The notes under the pieces are model-generated. The model worked only from the letters and a program-made list of their open reading frames with translations, did no database searches and was not told the origin of the DNA. This document shows positions 41,918 through 52,896 of a stretch of DNA of 64,000 nt, one piece after another (within the stretch, counting starts at the first letter, position 1; each line of letters begins with the position of its first letter). The stretch is taken from the NCBI GenBank assembly GCA_947598325.1, contig CANQFD010000004.1, positions 1 to 64,000 on the forward strand, read 5' to 3'. A program made the translations under genes and the position numbers. The DNA is from an uncultured Bacilli bacterium (GTDB lineage Bacteria; Bacillota_I; Bacilli_A; RF39; UBA660).

Positions 41918-44889
41918 TTGAAAAATTAAAAATTATTAATAGAAAAATAGCAAAGTTTATAAGTGACAATAAGGTTTATTCTTATGTACTTCTAGTTTTG
42001 ATATTATTAAGTGTATTACTGCTGCTTATTAAAGCATCCGTTGGAGTTATATTTTTAATATCAGTTACTATTTTAAATATTATATTTATAGAAGATGGAG
42101 GTCTAGAAATTATGAGGAATAAAACTAGAAAAAATAATACTTCAGTAAAAAATAACAAAAAAAATATTAATAAAAGGAAAAAATTATTAAAGAATATATT
42201 AAATATAATTTTATTATTAATTCTTATTGGATTAATAGGTGGCATTATATTCGCTATATATATAGTAATAAGTGCACCAAATTTTGATCCAGATAATTTA
42301 TATAGAGCAGAAGCTTCTATAGTATATGATAAAAATGGAGATCAAATAACAAAATTAGGAGTTGAAAAAAGAAAAAAGGTTTCATATAATGATTTACCAC
42401 AAGTACTAGTAGATTCAATCATAGCAACTGAGGATTCTAGATATATGCAACATAATGGATTTGATTTACCAAGATTTATAAAAGCATCTATAGGTCAAGT
42501 TATAAATAAGATAACTGGACATGGTAATGCTGGTGGTGGTTCTACTATATCAATGCAAGTTGTTAAGAATAACTATACATCTACCGTTTCATCTGGTTTT
42601 GAAGGTATTAAAAGAAAATTTACTGATATATATATATCAATATTTAAATTAGAGAAAAATTATTCTAAAGAACAAATTATGGAATTTTACGTAAATACTC
42701 CATTCTTAGGAAATAGTTCATATGGTGTTGAACAAGCATGTCAAAGTTATTTTGGAAAATCAGTTTCTGATATTAATTTAGCTGAAGCATCATTAATTGC
42801 AGGATTGTTCCAAGCTCCTACTTCATATGATCCATATAGAAATCCAAAATTAGCTGAAGAGAGAAGAGCAACAGTATTATATTTAATGAGAAAACATGGA
42901 TATATTACAAAAGAGGAAGAAGAATATGCTAATAGTATCCCTGTAAAATCACTTCTTAGAAGTTCTAATCCTGAAGGTGATTCAAATCCATATCAATCAT
43001 ATGTTGATATTGTAATTAAAGAGACTGAAGAGAAAACTGGATACAACCCATATACAGTAGGAATGAAAATATATACAAATTTAGATACATCAAAACAAGA
43101 AATGATGAATGATATAATGGCAGGAAAAACATGGGATTGGAAAGATGATAAAGTTCAAGCTGGTGTAGCTATAGTGGATGTAAATTCTGGTGCTTTAGTT
43201 GCAGTTGGTGGTGGAAGAAATCAAACTGGTGAAAGAACATTTAATTTTGCAACTGATATTAATAGACAGATAGGATCTTGTGCTAAACCATTATTCGATT
43301 ATGGACCAGCTTATGAATTTAATAATGCATCCGAAGCAAATCAAGTTGTGGATGCACCATATACGTATGGTGGTGGTGAACCTATTAAAAATTCTGATGG
43401 TGGATATGGCGGATTAATGACATATAAATATGCTATGGCAGCATCTAGAAATATACCAGCAGTTAAAGTATTCCAATCTGTTGATAATGCAAATATAGTA
43501 AAGTTTGTTACTAGTCTTGGAATAAAACCTGAAATTGATTCAACTGGTTATATACATGAAGCTCATGCTCTTGGAGCATTTAATGGATCAAATCCAATGC
43601 AAATGGCAGGTGCTTATGCAGCGTTTGCAAACGGAGGATATTATACAAAACCATATACTATAAATAAAATTGAATATATTGATACTGGTAAAACTGTTAG
43701 TCTTAAAAATAAAAAGACAAAAGTAATGTCAGATTCAACTGCTTATATGATTACTGATGCATTATTATATGCAGTTGAAGGATATAGTAATATAAATGGT
43801 ACAGTTAGTGGTGTTAGACTTGCTGCTAAAACTGGTACTTCAAATTTTGATACTGATACAAGAAAAAAATATGGATTCCCATCTTCTGCTAATAATGATA
43901 TGTGGGTAACTGGTTATACACCTGAATATGCTGTATCATTATGGTATGGATATAATACTATTGAAAAAGGATATTATTTAGCAAATGATGGATTTACAGC
44001 AAGAGGAAGATTATTTAGACAAATAATAGGAGAAATTTCTGATAGAAGTGGTTCAAAACAATTTACTGTACCAAGTAGTGTTGTTAAATGTACTGTGGAA
44101 AAAGAAACTGATCCATTAATGCTTCCTAGTGCTAATACACCAGATGATATGAAGGTTACTGAATATTGTAAAAAAGGTGCTGAACCTACTGAGGTATCAC
44201 CTAGATATAGTACTCTTCCTGATCCTACAGGATTAACTGCTAAATCAAGTGGAAAGAATATAGAGCTTAGTTGGTCTGCAGCTCCAAAGCCAAGTCATTT
44301 ATCAGATGATTATTTTAGAAAAGCATTTAAAACTCTATATAAAAGTAGTTTAGATTCACAAGTTGCAGCTATTAAATCTTCATTTGGAGAATATGGATAT
44401 GAAATATTCGTTAAAGATAACGCAACAGGTAGTATATCTTCTCTAGGTTTTACAACTAATACGTCATTTAAAACAACTAAGTTAAGTAAGAATGTTACAT
44501 ATATAGTTAAAACAACTTGTAGTAATTTAAAAATAACTCAAAGTCCAGGGGCATCCGTTGATGTTAAGGGAGAGAAAATTGAAGATAATAAACCAAATGA
44601 TACTACTTCTGATTTATTAACTACAACAACAATTGGTGCTGATCCTGATACTGTAACTCTTATAGATGGTAGTGCTACTTATACAGATCCTGGAATTAAA
44701 GTATCAAGTAATGGTATTGAAATAACTAGTAAAACGACAATTGTTGTATCTTGTTCAAACGGAGAAACTGGTAAAGCAAATAAATCAACATATACATTTA
44801 CAGCTCCTGGAGATTATACATTAACATATAAAATAACATATAATAATCAACAAGACACTGTTACAAGAACAATAAAAGTTATTGAATAA
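41914..44889 (+). CDS. class A penicillin-binding protein (PBP1a)
   Basis: Glycosyltransferase motifs ATEDSRYMQHNGFD, GGSTISMQVVKN; transpeptidase SRNIPAVKVFQ, AAKTGTSNFDTD. Confidence 0.95.
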   Translation: MIEKLKIINRKIAKFISDNKVYSYVLLVLILLSVLLLLIKASVGVIFLISVTILNIIFIEDGGLEIMRNKTRKNNTSVKNNKKNINKRKKLLKNILNIILLLILIGLIGGIIFAIYIVISAPNFDPDNLYRAEASIVYDKNGDQITKLGVEKRKKVSYNDLPQVLVDSIIATEDSRYMQHNGFDLPRFIKASIGQVINKITGHGNAGGGSTISMQVVKNNYTSTVSSGFEGIKRKFTDIYISIFKLEKNYSKEQIMEFYVNTPFLGNSSYGVEQACQSYFGKSVSDINLAEASLIAGLFQAPTSYDPYRNPKLAEERRATVLYLMRKHGYITKEEEEYANSIPVKSLLRSSNPEGDSNPYQSYVDIVIKETEEKTGYNPYTVGMKIYTNLDTSKQEMMNDIMAGKTWDWKDDKVQAGVAIVDVNSGALVAVGGGRNQTGERTFNFATDINRQIGSCAKPLFDYGPAYEFNNASEANQVVDAPYTYGGGEPIKNSDGGYGGLMTYKYAMAASRNIPAVKVFQSVDNANIVKFVTSLGIKPEIDSTGYIHEAHALGAFNGSNPMQMAGAYAAFANGGYYTKPYTINKIEYIDTGKTVSLKNKKTKVMSDSTAYMITDALLYAVEGYSNINGTVSGVRLAAKTGTSNFDTDTRKKYGFPSSANNDMWVTGYTPEYAVSLWYGYNTIEKGYYLANDGFTARGRLFRQIIGEISDRSGSKQFTVPSSVVKCTVEKETDPLMLPSANTPDDMKVTEYCKKGAEPTEVSPRYSTLPDPTGLTAKSSGKNIELSWSAAPKPSHLSDDYFRKAFKTLYKSSLDSQVAAIKSSFGEYGYEIFVKDNATGSISSLGFTTNTSFKTTKLSKNVTYIVKTTCSNLKITQSPGASVDVKGEKIEDNKPNDTTSDLLTTTTIGADPDTVTLIDGSATYTDPGIKVSSNGIEITSKTTIVVSCSNGETGKANKSTYTFTAPGDYTLTYKITYNNQQDTVTRTIKVIE

Positions 44890-44922
44890 AAAGATACTTC
44901 ATTTATTTATGAAGTATCTTTT
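44889..44922. terminator. bidirectional terminator between convergent genes
   Basis: AAAAGATACTTCATTTATTTATGAAGTATCTTTT. Confidence 0.75.
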
Positions 44923-45559
44923 ATTCGTTTAACCAATCATAATCATATATTTCTTCTATATAATCATTATCTTTATTATTTTTTTTGCTTACTATATCCT
45001 CTCTTGTTTTATAACCTTTTTTATTCCATTCAAATAATATTTTATCTATATATCTTAAATTATTTACACCATTTAATACGGCCTCTTTTAATGCTTCTTT
45101 AATAAGAGATTGTGAAATACTACTTTCAAGCCAATTGTTTATTGTTTCATATTCCATTGGAGATAATGTTCTTCCTAGTTCCTGTTCAAATAAACTATAT
45201 ATATCATTATTTTTTTCCTCTGTATTGTTTTCAATTAATAATAATTTTATCTTGCTATAAAATAGATCTAATGAAATATATTCTTCTATTATTCCATTAT
45301 TTTTTTTCATTTCTATAGAAATATATTTTTTTTCAGTTAATTTTGATATAACATCTAGTACTTTTGCTTGTTCCATATATAAATCATCCGATATTTTGTT
45401 TATATCAAAAGATACATAATCTTTTCTATTTAATAAATATACTAAAATAATAAATTCATAATCATCTAAATTTAATAATGAATAAAATTTTATCATGTAT
45501 GAAGGTATTATTAAATTATTACTAGTTAAAATTAACTCATCAATTATTTTTTTATTCAC
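44921..45559 (-). CDS. DnaD-domain replication protein
   Basis: DnaD C-terminal motif FEQELGRTLSPMEYETINNWLES..EALKEAVLNGVNNLRYIDKILFEWNKKG. Confidence 0.85.
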   Translation of the reverse strand: MNKKIIDELILTSNNLIIPSYMIKFYSLLNLDDYEFIILVYLLNRKDYVSFDINKISDDLYMEQAKVLDVISKLTEKKYISIEMKKNNGIIEEYISLDLFYSKIKLLLIENNTEEKNNDIYSLFEQELGRTLSPMEYETINNWLESSISQSLIKEALKEAVLNGVNNLRYIDKILFEWNKKGYKTREDIVSKKNNKDNDYIEEIYDYDWLNE

Positions 45560-46643
45560 GATTACACATCCCTTCGTACTTTAAATTTAAATATGTAAGT
45601 ATATCTGACTTTTTGTTTTTTAATTTATTATACAATATTTGGTTTTCTAAATCTATATAAATTTTATTTATATTATAATTAAATTTCTTTAAATCACTAT
45701 AAGATATATCTATATCGCTTCTCTTATATATATTTAACTTTTTATATAAATCAGTTATGGTTGCCTTATCAATATTTAATATTTCTCCTGAAATCATTAT
45801 ATTATCTAAATCATAATTATATAATATTCTATTATCTATTTTTTTATTATTTAATATTGCTCTTATCTGATTAATTTTTTTATTTTCTGCTTTAGAAAAA
45901 TTATATTTATTTGAATATTCTAATTGAGCCCATATTCCATATTTTGAAGAACATTTAATAGTATCATTTAAACCATGTATTTCAAGAGTTTTATCTAGTT
46001 TGATATCAGTAATAAGTTTAACACCATAATCAAAATTTTGACTCATAAAAATATGGTCTAATTCAGTTTTCTTTCTATCATATGATAAGTTATATAGTAA
46101 ATCCTTATTTTTTATAATACTATTATATAAATTCTTATCAATTGAAAAATTAAATATTGTTGCAAACCTAATAGCTCTTAATATTCTAAGAGAATCATTT
46201 TTAATACTTACATCCTCATCTTGTACTGATTTAACTAGTTTATTATTTAAATCTATAATACCATTAAATAAATCTAAGTATTTTCCATCTTTATCTATAC
46301 ATATAGTATTAATAGTAAAATCTCTTCTTTTTAAATCTTCATATAAAGAAGATGTATATTCTATGCTTTTTGGTTTTCTACTATTAATAGAGCCATTTTC
46401 TTTTCTATAAGTTGTTATATCAAATATATATCCCTCATAATTTAACTTAAAGCTTCCAAAATTAACATCTATGTCATCAAAGATAAATATTTCTTTTAAC
46501 TGTGAATATGTTGCATTAGTCGTTATATCAATATCATTAGATTCAATTCCTAGTAAATTATCTCTAACAAATCCTCCTACTATATAACCCTCATATCCAT
46601 TATTATTTATAATATTTAATACTTTCAAAGCTACATTATACAC
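45552..46643 (-). CDS. cca: CCA tRNA nucleotidyltransferase
   Basis: GYIVGGFVRDNLLGIESNDIDITTNA; RRDFTINTI. Confidence 0.9.
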   Translation of the reverse strand: MYNVALKVLNIINNNGYEGYIVGGFVRDNLLGIESNDIDITTNATYSQLKEIFIFDDIDVNFGSFKLNYEGYIFDITTYRKENGSINSRKPKSIEYTSSLYEDLKRRDFTINTICIDKDGKYLDLFNGIIDLNNKLVKSVQDEDVSIKNDSLRILRAIRFATIFNFSIDKNLYNSIIKNKDLLYNLSYDRKKTELDHIFMSQNFDYGVKLITDIKLDKTLEIHGLNDTIKCSSKYGIWAQLEYSNKYNFSKAENKKINQIRAILNNKKIDNRILYNYDLDNIMISGEILNIDKATITDLYKKLNIYKRSDIDISYSDLKKFNYNINKIYIDLENQILYNKLKNKKSDILTYLNLKYEGMCNRE

Positions 46644-46706
46644 AAAATATCACCTTAATAAAATTATAACATATAAAATAAAAAAACCAATAAATGGTTC
46701 TTCTAT

Positions 46707-46982
46707 TTATCTATTAACTGTTTCTTTTAATTTGCTTCCTGCTTTAAATGAAACACTGTTTCTTGCAGCAATCTTAACTGGTAGTCCAGTTCTTGGATTT
46801 CTACCTTCTCTTGCAGCTCTCTTACTAACAGAGAATGATCCAAATCCTGTTAAAGTTATTTTTTCTCCTTTTTGTAATGATTCTGCAACAACATCTTGGA
46901 ATGCTTCTAATGCTCTTGATGAGTCAGCTTTTGTTAATCCTGATTTTGCTGCCATTAATTCTACTAATTGTGCTTTTGTCAT
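46707..46982 (-). CDS. hup: HU family DNA-binding protein
   Basis: MTKAQLVELMAAKSGLTKADSSRALEAF..GRNPRTGLPVKIAARNSVSFKAG. Confidence 0.97.
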   Translation of the reverse strand: MTKAQLVELMAAKSGLTKADSSRALEAFQDVVAESLQKGEKITLTGFGSFSVSKRAAREGRNPRTGLPVKIAARNSVSFKAGSKLKETVNR

Positions 46983-47128
46983 AATTTACCTCCATATCTG
47001 ACTATTTCTATATTTCATAAGCATTCTATGCTTATATATCTAAAGTAACATTTTTTAGATATTTTTGCAATACTTTTAATAAAAAAACATCAATATTTTA
47101 GCTAAAAAAAAAGAAACATTGTAAATAT

Positions 47129-48409
47129 TTATGAAACTAATTTCATCGTATCAGTTTGTCCAAATATATCAACAATGTTATCCTCAGAATTATAATTTTG
47201 TTTTATGCTTTCATTATATGAAATATTATTTGTTTTTTGGTTTAAATAAGGTTTAAATAATTCTTGTATACCCCATATTTTATTTTTATTAGATCTTGCT
47301 ATTTTATTTTTTGCTAAATTAACACTTTGTACAGTATCACCATATGATGCTATATTATTATTTGGTTGTTCGTTATTTAATTGAGAATTATTTACTTCTA
47401 CATCCTCATTATTATTTTCTATATTATCATTTGTTACATTATCTTCTAAAGATAAAGGAATATCAATAACTTTTGACTCATCTTCACTAACTAAAGGAGG
47501 TTTCTCTACTATAACTTCATCTTCGTTAAATTTATTATCTATAATATTATCTTCAACTTCATGTTCAATTTTTGTCTCATTTTCAGAATTTTGATTAATG
47601 TATATAGACTCATTTATTGCCTCATCACCCATTAATAAATTATCTGCTGCATCCTCAATTTGAGATTTTATTTCTTTTGTTTTATTATATCTATCAATTA
47701 TATCTTGTATTGCGTTTTTTTCATCATTAGTAGAAATTATACTATCTTGTTTAACATTAATTGTACTATTAGTAACACCTAAAAGTTTTTCTCCTACCCC
47801 TGATACTACGACTTTTAATTCCTGTGAATCTTGAAATACAGTTTTTATATAATTAGAAACACTTCTCTTTGTTTTTATTATTGAATTTTTAATTTTCTTA
47901 GCTTTTAAATTGTCCATATCCATATCTTTTAATATATCTTTATTTTTTATTATTATCTCGTTTTGCAAAGAAACATTTTTATCTAGATTTGCTATATTTT
48001 CTTTAGTTTCAGTCTCACTTTTTGTACCTGAGGTCTTAATTAAGTCAATTTGTGATAATATTTCTATTTCTTTACTTTTTATTTCATCATACTTTGAATT
48101 TGTATTTAATATTTCATCTTCTAATTTTTTCTTCTCTTCTGCTATTTCTTCAATTCTTGATACTACTTCGCATAATTTTTCAGATGAATCCTCTCCTAAA
48201 CCAATATCATCACTATTTAAATCTAAATCATCATAAAGAGAGTCTAACTTTTTTTCTTCTTCTGTTAGTTTATTATATTTTTCAAACAATGGAAAAATAA
48301 TATTATCAATAGAACTTCTTGAACTAACTATATCATGTAATTTGTTATGAAGATCAGATAATCTTTTTTTATCATCTATTGATAAATTTGAAATAGACAT
48401 AATTTTCAC
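47129..48409 (-). CDS. coiled-coil protein of unknown function
   Basis: 426-aa ORF with heptad-like segments. Confidence 0.6.
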   Translation of the reverse strand: MKIMSISNLSIDDKKRLSDLHNKLHDIVSSRSSIDNIIFPLFEKYNKLTEEEKKLDSLYDDLDLNSDDIGLGEDSSEKLCEVVSRIEEIAEEKKKLEDEILNTNSKYDEIKSKEIEILSQIDLIKTSGTKSETETKENIANLDKNVSLQNEIIIKNKDILKDMDMDNLKAKKIKNSIIKTKRSVSNYIKTVFQDSQELKVVVSGVGEKLLGVTNSTINVKQDSIISTNDEKNAIQDIIDRYNKTKEIKSQIEDAADNLLMGDEAINESIYINQNSENETKIEHEVEDNIIDNKFNEDEVIVEKPPLVSEDESKVIDIPLSLEDNVTNDNIENNNEDVEVNNSQLNNEQPNNNIASYGDTVQSVNLAKNKIARSNKNKIWGIQELFKPYLNQKTNNISYNESIKQNYNSEDNIVDIFGQTDTMKLVS

Positions 48410-48429
48410 CTCACTTTGCTAAATAAATA

Positions 48430-48717
48430 TTAAGCTGTTTTTTTCGCTTCCTGTTTTATTTTTTTGTATGTTTCAGAAAATAGATTATATGCTAATTGTC
48501 TTTCACTTTCATCTGCCAAATCTACTAATTTTTCTTTTCCGTCTTCAACCATTACCCTTGACGCAAGAATAGATACTTCTCCGCTTTTATCATAGTCATC
48601 TTCTTCTATAGAATAATAAAAATATTCTACACCTGTTTCATCAGATGATAATCTAGTTATAGGGGTAGCTGGAACCTTTTTGCCATTATCTAGTTCCACA
48701 ATAAATTTTTCTTCCAT
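48430..48717 (-). CDS. DUF1292-like protein
   Basis: Short acidic protein EEKFIVELDNGKKVPA..EYFYYSIEEDD. Confidence 0.5.
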   Translation of the reverse strand: MEEKFIVELDNGKKVPATPITRLSSDETGVEYFYYSIEEDDYDKSGEVSILASRVMVEDGKEKLVDLADESERQLAYNLFSETYKKIKQEAKKTA

Positions 48718-48801
48718 TTTTATTCTCCTCTACTATATATTATATAATAACATTTTTAATAAATTTAGTCTAGATTAAATAATAAAAAAAAATAGATATT
48801 T

Positions 48802-50004
48802 CTATTTTTTTTCTTCATAAACAATATTATTATCTTTTATATATATTCTAGCATTATTTTTACCAATATTAAGTAGAGATTCTGATATTGATAGGTTATT
48901 AGCTCTTGAAAATTGCCCAAGCGTTATATTATCACCCATTATTAGTACTTTATCTGTTATATTTACATCACTATCTATTTTTATAGTCATCATATTCATG
49001 GATATACAACCAACTATAAAATATTTTTTATTATTTATGTAAACATATCCCCCATCATTAATTCTACTAATACCATTATTGTACCCTATAGGAAGTACTG
49101 CAACTAACATATCTTCCTTTGCTATATACTTAGCTCCATAACCAATAAATTCTCCCTTTTTTACATTTTTTATCTGAATAATATTAGTATACATTTTTAT
49201 TGAAGGTTTTAAATCTATTTTAACATTTGAATATGTCTTGCTTATATTATATCTTTTTTGATAAAACTTATTTCTAAAATTTCTTAATATATTTTTTATT
49301 CCTTTATTACTTGATGTTGGTGATACATTATATCCATATAATAGTATTCCCATTCTTATACCATTACAAAAATCTATCTTTGGATGAGATAATAAAATAA
49401 CACTACTACCTAAATGAACTATAGGAATTTTACTTAAATCTATTAGACTAGTTAATTTTTTAAAATTATTAACCTGATAATCCCATTTATTATCAAATAT
49501 TCCAGTAGTTGCAAAATGAGAGAAAATTCCCTCTAAAATTAAATTATCAGAATTATTAATAATATCATATGCTTTTTTTATTTCTTCTTTATCTTTAAAG
49601 CCTAATCTATTCATACCAGAATCTATTTTCATATGAATTTTAATTTTATCTTTTATATTTAAATCAATTAGTTTATTTAAGTACTCCATATCATGTATTA
49701 TTATCGTAAGATTATTTTTAATTACTATGTTTATATCATCTAAATTAACTGGTTGAAGACATAGTATTGGAACATTTTCATTATATTTTCGTACCATTAA
49801 TGCTTCATTTATATAGGAAACAGCAAAATAGTTTATTCCATTATTATATAATTCATTAATTATATATTCTCCATGACCATATGCCTCTGATTTTAGTACA
49901 CCAATAAAATATTTATAATCGTTATATTTTTTTGTTATTGTTTTAGCATTATGTGCTAAATTATCCAAATTTATTTCTACATGAGTGCTATTCATTATTA
50001 TCAC
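48802..50004 (-). CDS. alr: alanine racemase
   Basis: VEINLDNLAHNAKTI..VLKSEAYGHG; HMKIDSGMNRLGF. Confidence 0.93.
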   Translation of the reverse strand: MIIMNSTHVEINLDNLAHNAKTITKKYNDYKYFIGVLKSEAYGHGEYIINELYNNGINYFAVSYINEALMVRKYNENVPILCLQPVNLDDINIVIKNNLTIIIHDMEYLNKLIDLNIKDKIKIHMKIDSGMNRLGFKDKEEIKKAYDIINNSDNLILEGIFSHFATTGIFDNKWDYQVNNFKKLTSLIDLSKIPIVHLGSSVILLSHPKIDFCNGIRMGILLYGYNVSPTSSNKGIKNILRNFRNKFYQKRYNISKTYSNVKIDLKPSIKMYTNIIQIKNVKKGEFIGYGAKYIAKEDMLVAVLPIGYNNGISRINDGGYVYINNKKYFIVGCISMNMMTIKIDSDVNITDKVLIMGDNITLGQFSRANNLSISESLLNIGKNNARIYIKDNNIVYEEKK

Positions 50005-51645
50005 CTATTTCTTAATCTTTAATTTTTTTAAAATTTTATCTATCATAGCATGATCCAATATATTAGTTAAAAATCCTGCCTTGTATGTCATAAATATATA
50101 CATTAATACATATAAAATACCACTTATACCAAGTTCAATTAATATTATAAGATAGTTTGAATTTTTAAATAAAAATTGTTTAAGTACAAACATAAATACT
50201 GAAACTATAAGACACATTGGAATCACCTTAATTAATGTATCTAATATATTTTTATATTTAAATCCAAACTCTTTTTTTAGACTAATTAATACTATACATA
50301 TAGATATAGACTGTGCAATTAATGTTGAAAATAGCGAACCTAGATATGGATAAAATCCTATCTTATTAAAAAATAATATTAGTGGTATATCAAGAACTGC
50401 ATTAATTATAACTCCAACTATTATATTTATATATACTATTTTATACTTTTTCATACCTTGAAGCATAGTGTTAATTACAAGTTGTAAACTAAAAGTTATA
50501 GTTACTATTGCAAGTAATTTAAGAACTATACTACCATATTCATTTGCACCATAAAATATGTAATATGCTTTATCTGAAAAAATTATTATAAATGCTGCTA
50601 GAGGTATTCCTACAAATATAATGGTATTTATAGCTTGATTAAACTTTCTATTTAATTGCTTTATATCATTTTTTACATAACTACTAACAATAAAAGGAAT
50701 AATACTTGCACATAGACCAATTGCTAGAGCATTTATAACAGTACATATCTTTGGTCCCCAAGTTACCACTATACTTGCTAAATACTCACACATATCTGCA
50801 TCGTATCCTATTAAATAGAGTCCTTTAATAATAAATTTTAAATCTACCATTTCATAAATATTTTGTGTAATTGCAACCGCTACAACAGGAATAGCATGAA
50901 TAAATATTTTCTTTATTATTTCTTTTTCTGAAACAGTTGAATCATTAATGCTTGTAACAGATTTGTTAAATAGTTTTTTATTTTTATGTACTTTATATTT
51001 TAAATATACAAGTGCACAAAGACCTCCAATTACAGTTCCAGAAAGGGCAACAGATACTCCTATTGAAATACTATAATGAAGTACATTTATTGCTATATAT
51101 GATCCAACTAGAACAATAAAGACTCTAGATAACTGTTCAATTAGCTGACTAAATGATGAATCAGCTACATATTTATTGCCTTGTAAATATCCTCTTGTAA
51201 CACTAAGAAAAGGTATAATAAGTAGACAAAAAGATATAACCCTAATAACTAACACTATATCTTTTATAGAATTAGCGCCATGTATATCGTTAACAAAGAA
51301 ATTAGCTATAGGGTTCGCAAAAATAAACATTACTAAAAACGCAAAAATAGCTAATAATGATATTACCTTGTTAGCAATTTTATAAGCATACTCTCTTTCA
51401 TTAAACATTTTTAAAGCATTATATTCCGCTATTATAATACTTACCGCAGTTGGAATACCACTTGTTGATATATTTAAAAACAAACAGTATACATTATAGG
51501 CATAAGAGTATAATACACCGCCAGCCTCACCAATTATTTTATAAAATGGGATAACATATACTGCTCCTATTAATTTAGTTATAAGTATTGCAATATACGC
51601 AACTATAGTTCCCTCAACAAAACTATTTTTTTTCAAAGCTATCAC
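50005..51645 (-). CDS. MATE-like polysaccharide/lipid flippase, SpoVB/MurJ-like family
   Basis: KNSFVEGTIVAYIAILITKLIGAVYVIPFYKIIGEAGGVLYSYAYNVY, about 14 TM segments. Confidence 0.85.
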   Translation of the reverse strand: MIALKKNSFVEGTIVAYIAILITKLIGAVYVIPFYKIIGEAGGVLYSYAYNVYCLFLNISTSGIPTAVSIIIAEYNALKMFNEREYAYKIANKVISLLAIFAFLVMFIFANPIANFFVNDIHGANSIKDIVLVIRVISFCLLIIPFLSVTRGYLQGNKYVADSSFSQLIEQLSRVFIVLVGSYIAINVLHYSISIGVSVALSGTVIGGLCALVYLKYKVHKNKKLFNKSVTSINDSTVSEKEIIKKIFIHAIPVVAVAITQNIYEMVDLKFIIKGLYLIGYDADMCEYLASIVVTWGPKICTVINALAIGLCASIIPFIVSSYVKNDIKQLNRKFNQAINTIIFVGIPLAAFIIIFSDKAYYIFYGANEYGSIVLKLLAIVTITFSLQLVINTMLQGMKKYKIVYINIIVGVIINAVLDIPLILFFNKIGFYPYLGSLFSTLIAQSISICIVLISLKKEFGFKYKNILDTLIKVIPMCLIVSVFMFVLKQFLFKNSNYLIILIELGISGILYVLMYIFMTYKAGFLTNILDHAMIDKILKKLKIKK

Positions 51646-51718
51646 CCAGTATAAATTATAACACGTATAATGTATTTAGTAAATTGATGAAAATTTATAT
51701 AACAAATTCACAAAAAAA

Positions 51719-51746
51719 ATAGCTATAAGACTATAGCTATCATATT
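51719..51746 (-). terminator. spoIVA terminator
   Basis: ATGATAGCTATAGTCTTATAGCTATTTTTTTT on minus strand. Confidence 0.65.
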
Positions 51747-52838
51747 ATTAGAACCTTTGTTTACAACTTTTCCTAGTGTGTTTTGAAGTTTATACCTTAA
51801 ATTATCCGGCATAAGTGAAAGTTTTGCTTGTATACCCTCTTGTACAATCTCATCTAAACTTCTACCAAATATTTCACTTTTCCAAATATTAGATGCATCA
51901 TCTTCCTGATTTTTAGTTAAATAATTAATTAGCTCTTTAGATTGAATTTCAGATCCTATTATTGGTTCAAATGTACTTTCCACATCTACTCTTATCATGT
52001 GTATAGATGGTGCTACCGCTTTCAATTTAACACCATACCTGCCACCTTGTTTTACTACTTCTGGAGTATCAAGTTTCATATCTTTTATAGTTGGTACTGC
52101 AATTCCATATCCAACCTCTTTAACCATTTTAAGAGCACTTTTATATTGTTCAAATTCCTCTTTTGTATCATTATATTCTTGAAATATTGATAAAAGTGAT
52201 GCTCTACTATTTATTCTAGTTCCAATAACTTCTTTTAATACTTCATCATATAAATTATTAGGAGCTGAGAGTGTTATTGTAACTTCACCAAGAGATGGAT
52301 CTATTTTAGATAAATATGATTTTTCAATTTGTTCACACTTTCTAAAATGATTATTAATTGTTTCTATATCTCTTAATTTATCAACTTCAACAACACATTC
52401 TCTTATTTGATCCATATAAATTTTCTTAAGTGGATGAGTTGGTTTTAAACATGCTATCCAATCTGGAATATCAACTTTAACATTTAATACAGGAAATTCA
52501 TATAATGCATCCCTTAAAATATTATAAGCATCTTTTTCATTCATTGTTTCTACACTTATTGGTATTACTGGAACATTATGTTCTTTTTTTAATTTTTCAG
52601 CCAATCTTTCTGTTTCTGGTAACGTTGGATGAGATGAATTTAATACTACTATAAATGGTTTTCCTATTTCTTTTAATTCACTTATAACCTGATTTTCCGC
52701 ATCTAAATAATTATTTCTTGATATATCTCCTATACTACCATCAGTAGTAACAACTATCCCAATTGTAGAATGATCCCTTATTACTTTTTCAGTTCCTATT
52801 TCAGCAGCTTCAACAAAAGGAATATCTTCATCATACCA
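51723..52838 (-). CDS. spoIVA: stage IV sporulation protein A, C-terminal part (gene split by intervening element)
   Basis: Open from TGG at 52838 (W YDEDIPFVEAAEIGTEKVIRDHSTIGIVVTTDGSIGDI..) through C-terminus (DIFGRSLDEIVQEGIQAKLSLMPDNLRYKL..); no usable start between the element edge and 52604. Confidence 0.95.
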   Translation of the reverse strand, partial: WYDEDIPFVEAAEIGTEKVIRDHSTIGIVVTTDGSIGDISRNNYLDAENQVISELKEIGKPFIVVLNSSHPTLPETERLAEKLKKEHNVPVIPISVETMNEKDAYNILRDALYEFPVLNVKVDIPDWIACLKPTHPLKKIYMDQIRECVVEVDKLRDIETINNHFRKCEQIEKSYLSKIDPSLGEVTITLSAPNNLYDEVLKEVIGTRINSRASLLSIFQEYNDTKEEFEQYKSALKMVKEVGYGIAVPTIKDMKLDTPEVVKQGGRYGVKLKAVAPSIHMIRVDVESTFEPIIGSEIQSKELINYLTKNQEDDASNIWKSEIFGRSLDEIVQEGIQAKLSLMPDNLRYKLQNTLGKVVNKGSNNMIAIVL

Positions 52839-52846
52839 CCGTGAAC

Positions 52847-52868
52847 CTAAAAAGTGATACCCTAAAAA
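52847..52868. repeat. left terminal inverted repeat CTAAAAAGTGATACCCTAAAAA (attP arm)
   Basis: Exact reverse complement of 63239-63260; 8 bp from TGG core. Confidence 0.95.
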
Positions 52869-52896
52869 TAAAAATATATGTTATCATTTAAGATAA

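Noticed and set aside
52604-52604. ORF-track start of the spoIVA C-terminal fragment as a separate 293-aa gene
   Set aside because: Start is an internal TTG; the frame is open upstream to the TGG core and matches SpoIVA, so it is a split-gene fragment.
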